Origin: Eutrigla gurnardus | Lineage: Eukaryota; Chordata; Actinopteri; Perciformes; Triglidae | Direction: 5' to 3' | NCBI GenBank assembly: GCA_963514095.1 | Contig: OY741279.1 | Location: forward strand, 6,894,322 to 6,958,321 | DNA length: 64,000 nt | In this document: positions 1 through 10,400 of the stretch, in pieces | How the letters are laid out: every line of letters begins with the position of its first letter | Numbering within the stretch: the stretch's first letter is position 1 | The notes under the pieces: generated by a model | Seen by the model: the letters and a program-made list of their open reading frames with translations, nothing else | Told to the model about the DNA's origin: nothing | Databases searched by the model: none | Program-made: the position numbers and the translations under genes

Positions 1-1604
1 TTTATAATCATTGATGAAAAAACAACAAATCCTCCCATTTGAGAAGCCGCAAGCGGTGAATTTATGGAGTTTTTTGTTTAAAAAAGGCGATTTGAATGAT
101 TTATTTCCAACTGTCGATGGACTAATTGATTAATTGAATACTTATTTCTGCTCTAAATGAGTCACATCTGACAAAATGTCCCCCCCGTCTGCCAGAATGA
201 AGATGATGCTCCTTATTCGAGTTGGAATTTTGGACAAAAACAAGTAAATCCTCCTAAATTTGAGTGGTGCAGCTGTTTATGAGAGTGTACTTGCAACATG
301 ACCTTCATCTGCACAACACTCCTGAAGCTCCTTTAGTTCATTTTATACAGTCACTGTGAAAGGACCGATTATGTCCCACCTTATATACTGACCTCTGCAA
401 TTCAGAGCTGACCGTCTTTTCTTTATGAAAAAGCTTTCACCAATTTTGCCTTTCAAAAGGGGGGACGGAGGCCCAAAACAAAATGTGCAATGTCCTTGTG
501 GTTTGTGCCATAACAGCAACAACTGTAGGCTACCCCGCAATTTGTTTTTACAAGACAACAGTACTTCATTAGGAGAATAAGCAATTAAAGTCACCAGATT
601 CAGCACCATCTGAAACTAGAAGACAGCAGAGTGGACTTTAGACTTCACAGACCTTCCCCACAAATTGTGACATTAAACCACAGGGTTTCCAGGGGGAAGC
701 CCTGAGGAGTTAAATTAAAAGGTAAAAATAGAGGACAACGTGGGGATTGAACAAACAAAGTTATCGGCAAAACAGGATTAGCAACTTGGTCGTTTTTTTC
801 GCCGTTTCAATTAACGTTTGCGGGCACAAGCTTTATGGGTGCGAGCGGGAAAAGCTCACAAACATTGGGATGGAGAAAACTTTCGTTTCGTTTAACAGCT
901 TCATGAACAAAGTTATTTCTTATAGTTCATCAATTTCACATTCAAAGTTTCAAGTTAAAAAAAAAACTTTCCAACTGTACCAAGTCGATACGACCTTCCG
1001 GCGACAAGGATCACTAGACACACCCCCCTTAAATTGTCCCACCCCCATTTTTTTTATTTTTTTTGACAACTCATTTTATACAGAGGTGTGCCGTGTGCAA
1101 CAATCATACACACGTTATGATGAGAGTGACGGTGTCTACGGTTCATTACCTATCTCGATGCGTCGGTTCGATGGCGGGAATCCATGCCTCCAGCGCGCAC
1201 CGGCGGGAACACCGGGGGAACTCTGGGTCAGCCCGGGTTCCTCCTCTGCAGTCGGGGCAGGGAAAACGAGCGAGCACCGCGGGCTGGTCTGGAGTCTGCG
1301 GGGCGGGAAGCAGGAGCCGCAGTTCGTCCTTTCCACCGCTGCCCGGGGGCGTTGGGCGGGAGTTGTGTCGGCCTCGAGGCTGCACGCTGCCGGGGGGGGG
1401 GGACGTGTGAGTGAACGGTTGACCGGCTGAATTCCCGCTATGTGTGGCTTTAAAGCTGCAGCTCATTTACCTGCCCTGGTTCAGACTGAGAGACAGCTCG
1501 GTAAATAAACGAGGAGCACTCACACTGAAGAGGTTCAGCCCCCTTTTGAGAACCTAGAATATGTTTGAGTAAAAAATAATTAACCATTTATTGTTATTTG
1601 TATT
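1..1604. other. Intergenic sequence with a CpG-rich patch
   Basis: No gene could be assembled here. Most of the stretch is AT-rich. Positions about 1130-1440 are an abrupt GC- and CpG-rich island with open frames on both strands, but none shows a recognisable domain, and open frames are expected by chance in GC-rich DNA. The island could be the promoter of a gene lying to the left of the window. In human, as I recall, SCML4 lies beyond the SEC63 3' end, but I see no SCML4 coding sequence. Confidence 0.5.
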
Positions 1605-1726
1605 CACTCTATTTGCTTGATATTACATTGCGGTGTGTAAACTGTTTAAAATTCTGTTTATATATATAAAAAAAAGTTTCAGGAGAGGTTAGACACACCA
1701 CAATGTAATTTCAAGCAAATAGAGTG
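1605..1726. repeat. Foldback (inverted-repeat) element, 34-bp arms
   Basis: The arm at 1605-1638 is the reverse complement of 1693-1726 at 32 of 34 positions, with a 54-base AT-rich spacer. The arms begin and end CACTCTATTTGC / GCAAATAGAGTG. This is the structure of a small foldback MITE or of a hairpin-forming palindrome. I could not recognise a target-site duplication with confidence, so the class is open. Confidence 0.65.
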
Positions 1727-2009
1727 AAACAGATACACAATATGCAGGGTATTCACCCATTCATGATGCTAGCTTGAGAAACCAACACCAAATTTGCTTA
1801 ACTTACTGACAGGAAGTCCCCACAATCTACTAGAAGAACAAACTACTCACTACTACTCACCAACAAGACAGAAATGAGCACAACCTGACCATAATGAAGT
1901 AAAATTAAAAGACAGCAACACAGCAGGAGCCACCTAGTTGATAATGTGGAGGTTAATAATTAATTTACCAAGATAATAAAATGTTGGAAAGGCATCTCAT
2001 TTAAAAGAT

Positions 2010-4321
2010 TTTATTTGAAATGATTTTAAATACAAATAATATATTTTTTCCATTTACAATGACAGTTCCTTTGTAAACAAAAGTGGCAGATAGATAGTCA
2101 TTGGGTAGTTTGTCCAAACTCCGGCGGCCCGCTGGCCAGTCGCCTGGACAAGGTCTGCCATGGGAGAGATGGTGTCGTATTTAACCTCACTGCAGTGTTT
2201 TCTTCTTTTTCCCCCCCCCACACAGCGTGAATCACTGATGCTACATTCTATTGCAGAGCGATAAATACTCAGAGTACAATATTACCTGCTTTGAACGCAA
2301 TTAGAGTATGGTGAGCGTGAGTGTATGTGGTGTCCGGAGAGAGCGCCCACAGATGTTACCTTGATCTCTCCCACTGTAACAGAACACACTGGATAATAAA
2401 AAAAAATGTTGAGTGCGGATATTCGTGGTGAAAGATTAGTCATTTCTTTTAAACAAGTCATAGACATTCAGCAGGAACCCACCGGAGCGACACAGGGAAA
2501 GCTCTGGTTTTCGTTCTTTTTCTATACTTGAGATGTGAAAACCGCGGTTAGATCGGAACAAAACAAGACAATGTGTTACATTTGTTATTAAAAAATAATA
2601 ATTATGATTTTGTTTTCTTGGTTAACCCGAAAAACAAACATCCTTGAAGGAGATATGGAGGGGAAAAAATAAACTCCTAAAATGGTTTTAATTGCAAAAA
2701 AACGGAGTTGGGTCTGCTTTCATGACTAAAGATACAAGGTGCTGGACAGAGTATTCTTCGTCGTACACTAAAAGTTACCGTCAACAGGATTTCGTTCGAC
2801 CCTTTTCAGATCATGAGCGTGTCAGGGAGCTCATACTCCGGCCGGTCACATGTCACAGACGGCCGCACTTATTAAGAGGCTTTGTCGTGGCAAAATCAGT
2901 GATATGTATTCCAAAACTGAGCAGCTATAGGTTACTATGAAGATACTAACTAACCCGAAAGAAGAAGAAAAAGAAAAAAACACTGTTACAAAACACAAAA
3001 AAAAACTGTTTCTGATCTACCAAGAACCGCTGGTGCAAAGCACCCAGGGACTTGAATGTTGTGGTATTTCAGTTGGATTCATAAGGCCTTTTTCGGACAA
3101 TGAGTATACACTGGAATGTGCTACAATTGGAAAAGGATAGGAAAGGAAAGGATGAAGAGAAAGGAAGTCACTTCTCTGAAAAGCCACATGTATGTCTACA
3201 TATATATTTATATATATATCAGTATCTGAGCCCCTTAAAAAGATTGAAAATTCATAACTTGTATGTAGTGTATGGACACTAAAAGTACTCAATTATTGAA
3301 ACAAATCTTAACACTGCAAGTTTTCCCATTTCCCCCGTTACAGTTGAGGTCGATTCATTTCAAGATCCACCTGCTTTCGTCATCGTTTCAGGAAAAAAAC
3401 ACCTATGATGTGGATCGCAGGGGCAGAACAGGCATCATGAACGGAACTGACTGGAGGTCGGTGTCTATCTGCCGACATCTCCTTAAACATACAGTGAGCA
3501 CAAGTACACACAAAGTGACTGGCTGGTTTGACAGCGAACAAATTAAATGACAAAAAAAACTGACGAGACGCCCCCCATGCCATGAAAGGAGGAAACGTCC
3601 CAATGGTTGATGTGATCCCCGACGAGGGCTAAAGCTCACACTTCTGCAGTTTTAAGGGTACAATAGAAAGTATCATTGGTGTGAAAAAACATCTGTGTTG
3701 AGTGATTTTTAAAATTAGGAGCGAGAGCAATGTCCTGAATCCATACAGAGGTCATGTGTTATTCTTGTTGTTAATTTTGCAAACTGAATTAGCTGTTATA
3801 CATCCCCCCCCCCCCCCCCCCCCCCCTCTGCCCCTCGAGAAAAGAGCCCAGGTAATAGGTCCTCCAGTCCACAGTGTGTCAATCTTTCATACCTGTACAA
3901 ACACATATAAGGTTACAAACACACACACACACCATCCACTCACACTCATGTGCAAACCCACTCACACACGCGGGTCTGGGTAAGTATTCACAGAATTCTC
4001 TTCCGCTATAAGTAACGGAAAGTGAATGAACAAGTCTCTGTAGAAAAGAGGAGAAACGGTGGTGGCGGTGGGGGGGGGGGGGGATCACGGTCCGTGTGAC
4101 GAAAAAAATGGAGTAGAAGGAGGAGGTCTGATTATAAACCGTCCCGGTGCTGCTCTGTGTGTCTGGTGCGTGTGGCGGGGCACAGCTATGCTGCTCCTCC
4201 TTTGCTGCTCTTGGGTGCTGTGGTGGGGTGGGGGAGGGGGGGTCAGGAGTGGGTGGCCTGTCCATCGGGAGTGGGGGGAGGGGGGGACTCAGCGTGTGTG
4301 CATGTGGGCGTGTAACCGCAT
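2010..4321 (-). other. sec63: Probable SEC63 3' untranslated region
   Basis: The stretch directly follows the SEC63 stop codon on the minus strand and contains no supported coding exon. A minus-strand AATAAA lies at 2010-2015 and would give a 3'UTR of about 2.3 kb; an ATTAAA lies near 2684-2689. Homopolymer tracts of C at 3804-3826 and G at 4070-4083 interrupt it. The exact cleavage site cannot be set from sequence alone. Confidence 0.4.
3804..3826. repeat. Poly(C) tract, 23 bp
   Basis: Uninterrupted run of 23 C on the plus strand (G in the SEC63 sense strand), in the probable SEC63 3'UTR. Confidence 0.95.
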
Positions 4322-5154
4322 TCAGTCGTTGTCCTCGTCGTCGTCCTCGCTCTCCTCAATGCCGTCGCTGTCCTCCTGCTCCTCGTCCTCCTCCTCCGTG
4401 TCGGGGATGTCCCACTGCGGGTGGTTGTCCAGCATGGCCTTAGCCTCGTGGACCTCCAGCTGGGATGAGCACAAGGTGACAAGGTTTTAGCGCGTGGAAC
4501 TTCTACGTTTTGACAATTTACAGCTGTGGCGTGAAGTCATACGGCATACGCTACTGTATCCCGACCAAGACGAGTACTACAACACCGGTCCAGACTGCAA
4601 CTCAACCTCATTTTATGAATAATAAACGACCGGGTAGAAAAGGACAAAAAAGTCCAACCAAGAACCAAACCAATTAGGTGTAAAAGCCCCTAACTATTTT
4701 GATTTTAAAAAAGAGGGACGAGCGAGGCCCGAAAAAAAAAAAAATCTGGCTTTGCTGCCATCTAGCGATTGACATTAACATGTCTGGAACTGCAGTGCAT
4801 GTGATTGGAAAAAGAGAAAATAATAATAAAAAAAATGAAAATATCATGATATAATTGGTGGAAATGCACATCATTTAAGTTCTGAATTGTGTTCTGAAAG
4901 GGTTAAGATGAATTCTCATTATGTCTGAAACTCAACAGCACACATAAAGCGCAGCCATCTTAATGTCTATCAGGTGTTAGAGCAATTACAATTCAAGCTC
5001 TGTTAGGCTCGTAACAGATCCCATAAAGCCCAACTCCTTGGCAGCAATTAACACCATTGTTCAACGAGCTGCTGGTGCTGGTTTTGGCTGTGGCGAGTGA
5101 GTCTATTGTCTCAGCCGACTTCCTCCAAGCAATCATGCATGCACACACACAGAC

Positions 5155-5224
<70 letters not shown>

Positions 5225-7400
5225 CTTTCGGTTCACCTTGAGTGGTTTGATCTGGTCCAGTCCCAGGTAGGAATCAGAACGAAGGATGACGGAATATTGG
5301 TAATTGCCCGTTTTGGAAGGGGCTGGAAACTTCAGCTCCACCTGGGGGACAACACACACACACACACACACACGCACACATATCCAAACAGACATCTGTC
5401 AAATCTAATCACAGGAGCACTCAAGGTGCAATGACTGAGAGCATGATTGCACACTGCATGAAATACAGCGTTAACCGTAAAGCATTTCACCTGGACTCTT
5501 ACCGCTACTGTCAAAATAAAATAGCGACCACATGAAGAAACAACATGGCTATCAAGAGAGGGTTGAGGAGGTTTGCCTTCGCTGCACAGATTTTAAAGTC
5601 ATCCGAGGCCAACTTAATAAATAACACAGATTTGACATGACGACGGGGGTCCAACTGTAAATATTAAGACCAGCATTACCTCAGGCTATGATTACCATGT
5701 GGTGCAATCACATATGCCAAACCTCTAATTATCTGTACAATGAGGCTAATTATTATTCATTGGACGAGCGGAGAATGAGCCGAGAATGCAGCAGCGATTT
5801 ACTGCCCACCCAAAAAAAAAAAACAGGTCTGTCTAACACGCAGCACATAAACAACCGCACACCACGAGCAACAGAAGGAGTCGTTGAGGTGACAGACTAA
5901 TTGATTGCTAGACAGTGAACCATTATGCATGGGTGGGACGCCGCTCGCCCATTACATTCCTTCAGAGCGGTGACAGCTGGTCATGCAGACTTACACAGAC
6001 CCCCATTAAGCTTTTACCTGGCTGTCAATCCTTATTGTTGCTGGAGAACGCCAGGATCAGAGGTGTAAAACAAACACACGTCCTCCTCTGAGGAAATAAC
6101 GGCTTGGGTTGCCTAGCAACAGTATGTGTGAGGGGGTACGGGAAACAAGAAACGTGAACACACACACACGCTAACTTATTAAGACTGTTCTACTTCAGAC
6201 GGATTATACCATAAGCCACAATACAGGCTTGATGTATTTCAAAATAACACACACATAACCATGACTTTAAATTACTGGATGCAAATTAATTTACATTAAT
6301 AATCAATGAATGATTGATGATAAAACAGATTGCTTTGCTCCATTTTTTGGGATGACAAGCCACTTAAAAATGTCACCATGGACAGTATATATAAGATACA
6401 TTAAAACATACTGTGTCATACCGTACAGGTATACGCATGACTCCTAAAAACGCTATATTCCCCCGTATAAAACACACACACTCACCTCTTCTGTGTCTTT
6501 TAGCGTGCAGACGTGGTAGGGCATGGAGACGAGGGTCTGATCTCGGCGGTCGGCGATGTAGAGCCACCACCACTCATGCTTCTCCTCGGGGAAGTAGATG
6601 CTATAGACGGGGTGCGTCACCTTTGACTTGGTCTCCAGCAGGGCCCGCTCTCGCCGCTGGATGCTCTGCTGCAACGCCTCCCACTCCTGATGCGTGGGTG
6701 CAGAAGAGCGGAGGACCAGGTTGGGTACAGGTACAAGCAGTGTTTCCTTTTACAGTTCATTAGCTTGATTGGGATATCTAGGTCATTTCATGTTCAGGAC
6801 AATACGGTGGATTATTTTGATGATTATGTAAAGTTTTCTGACCTCTTCGTCGTCGCCAGCCATCTCGTCCACCTCCGTGTCGCTTTGTTTGTCGCTGTCT
6901 TCGTCTCTCTCGCTGGGAGAGTCCTTGGTGGCTTCGCCCTCGTCCGATTCGCTGCCCTTGTCTGATACGTCCTCCTCTTCCTCCTTCACTGTTGTTGCTG
7001 CTGCTGCTGCCGCCGCCACGACTTCCTGTGACATCCAAATCGATAACGAGAATTCATGACGTATGCTGCATAGTTTGTTTTTATAAAATCATGCGATAAA
7101 TGAATACAGTATAACACCCAAAGCAGCTTAAATTCAGCCTGCACACGTACCGTTCCGGCCACGTTGCCATTGGCCTGCTTGGTTTTAGCAGGTGCAGGAG
7201 TGGCCTTCTTCTTGGTTAATTTTTTCTTCTTGGACTTGGCTGTCTTTTTAGTCGCTTTACTCTTGTTCTGCCACACTTTTGTTTTGGTTTTACTTGCGTC
7301 TCCCTGCTTTACACACAGAGAAGAAGAAAAAAAAGGTGACACAATTTCTTTAAGCATTTAATAATGGCAAAATCTGACCCAGAGTGAATATGCTGTCTGA

Positions 7401-7443
<43 letters not shown>

Positions 7444-10400
7444 GTGCTTACTGCTTCCTCTGTAGTGGCAGCCTCCTCTGTTAAACAAGGTGTTGACTCC
7501 TGTTCCTTTTCAAACACCTCCTACACAAAGTACACAGGATACAGTCACTTCAAGCTTTTCAACAATGTATACAGTCGACAGTACACTCCAGTGGTCATCC
7601 AAGGAAGTGCATCAATATAAAAAAATTAAATAAAAAATGTATTCCCAAATGTTGCTTTGTAGGAACTCATTAATGTGTAGGATAATATCAGGGTTTAACC
7701 AAATACAAGAAGTCCTTACCGACATCCGTTTTCTGGTTAAGGTGACGGTTACTGTGACGATAGAGCCTGCTGTGATGTTATTGCTGTCTTCATCATCAAG
7801 GACTGCAAACACACAGTGAGAGAACGGACTATAACTTTTAATATCCAAAAGGTTTGACTAAGACGAGTGCAAGGTCTGTGTAGCTCCACAATGCATTTGT
7901 GGTAATTATTTTAAAATCTTAGCAGTTTAAGGAAGTTAGACTGTGACAGTTTTTTTCCCCCAGACTGCATGCAAGAGTTTTTCTGACTCATTTCCAAAAA
8001 AACTGTACAAATGCTCATGCATGCCACCCATTATTTCACTACTGTTTTTAATCAGTTACTTTGAAAGCATTGCTCAAAAGACCCTATATAGTATTTTCAG
8101 TTAAAAAAACTAAGATGGTTAAGCCTGCAGATGTGTCAAAGGTCGGCTAATGTGCATAGTGTGTTTCTATGTGAGTATTGCGGGACTGACCCTGCAGTTT
8201 GGTGTCCATGGTGATGTGAGGGAAGCTGCCCAGCACAGCCATGACCTCATCGTACTTCTCCTCCCCCAAGAAACGAAGCATGCTGCGTCTGTCGGAGTCC
8301 TTGAGACTCACCAGGTCCTGGAGGCTCCGGACTTTATACTGGAGACGAGAGGGCCGATTACACGTTGAACCATTTCTCCCAATAAACGTATATACGCATG
8401 TACAGACGCTCAGCATTTACCTTCTTAGAGATGCAGTAGCGGAGGTGCTCCTCCTCAAAGTGGGGCAGCTGCAAAAGTGGTGACTTGGACTCCTGCAGAC
8501 CTTGCACTATCATTTGGGTCAACTTCATACAGTTCTCTATGGTTACCAGTCGAGGAGCATGGAAACCTAGCGTGGAAGAAGAAGATGGGTTGAGGCTTGT
8601 GATAAATAATAATAAATTGAACGTGTGTGTGTGTGTGTGTGTCTGTAAATACCTCCTCTGCTGTTGGCCATCATGGTAAGCTGACAGCCCACGTTGATCA
8701 TCTCCTGGAGGAGAGCTGGACTCTTCCTCACCACAAACCTCTGGTCTGGAAACCAAACACACACATATACCACGTTCGTGTCCATCCTCATATTTTATGA
8801 GAAGTCTTTCATGATAAAACAGCGGATTAATTACAGTTTACAATCATTGTGCTCAAAGTTTTATGACCGATCATTAAAAATATGTCATCGGGAGGTTGCC
8901 ATTCATGCTTTCTAGTCGCCGATTCCTGGTAATGCTACATTGTGAACAACAAATCAGTGATGAAATTTCAGTAGAATGATTTTAGTGTCCTACCTTCTTC
9001 CAACTCCTCTGATACGTCCATGCGTGCCAGGTGAGCAAGCACTAAGACCCTGGCCTTCAAACTGTAAGGATAGCAGAATGGAGGCTCCTTCTTTTTCACG
9101 TTGATATTCCCCAACTCACGGATCAACTGCAAGACAGACAGGAGGAGTCGTTTTTCTGATGCACACTCTTGAGATTAATCTGTCCAATTTAAAGTTCTTT
9201 CCTTTGAATTCTTCCCTCTGACACAAATGTCTGCAAGCCTGGTGATGTTGTTCTCACACATCATGTACGTTATTACCTGTGGCACTTCGATGTTGTCTTC
9301 TGGTCGTATGGTTGCTTCTTTATTGCTTCGAGGGTCGAACTCAAACGCTGCCGTCAGCACCATGGCTAACCCTGGTAGGCAGAGGAAATCAGAATTAGAT
9401 GACTAGACTCATAAACTTGTTTTGTTAGTCGGAAGTCAAGCTTGTCTCACTGATGTTTTGCAGAGAAACAATATTAATTTATTATAATACAGATGGAATG
9501 ATGGATCAGTCTCACAGATCCAGTGTTTTTCTGGTCAAGTTTACACGCGTGTGTCGGATGATAGTTTTTCTCCCGTAAAGAACAGTTACGGAAAATGATT
9601 GTTTTTCCTCAAAATTATAGTTATTGGAGAATATCAGAATCGACAGGCCAGACTTAAAAAAAACCCAATCGGAATTGGGCAAGAAAAATTGCAATCTTTA
9701 GTTCAAATTACAATTTATAAATCACTCACGCTTCATGTTCATGTTGGGCGTCTTGTACATGAAATGCATGAAGAGCTGGGTGGTGTTAATGAGGATTTGG
9801 TCTCCGCTGTATCGGATGGAGCGGTACCACCATGTGCCCTACGATATGGAATAGAAAAAAAAAACAATGGAAAGATATGGTGAGAAATACAGAATTCAAG
9901 AAAAAGAGAGGGCAAGTATTTTATATAATCTCTAGCACAGGAAATGATCAGGACTTACCACAACAACAGGAAGGATGACCATGAAGGCTAGTCCATATAC
10001 CAAAAGCACCTACAGAAGAAAGCAAAATATAATACACTCGCTGCTAGTATAATACTAAACATTTCAAACAAATCGATGTGGGTTTTCAATTAAAAATACA
10101 TTGACACAATCAAAAGATATATACCAGCATTGAGTTCTTCTGGTCCACAATCCAGGCAGGCAGGGCGATACCAAAGCTGGTCGCTAGAAAGGGAGGCATA
10201 AGAGGCAATGAACCAAAATGGGAAAAAAAATGCTATTGCTGTAAACCCTCCACCCCCCTTGTAACAGCACTGTGCTGGGTGGCAACTTCCGCACTATGGA
10301 CAACTCTGGAATTGCACACCACCTGACACCATGAGAGTCATAATTGGCATTATGAAACTATGAACATTTCTGTTGGAGAATGTCTCTTAATAGCAAAAAT

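Noticed and set aside
747..1466. Several open frames of 60-227 codons around the CpG-rich patch
   Set aside because: They overlap on both strands, have no recognisable domain, and are expected in GC-rich DNA.
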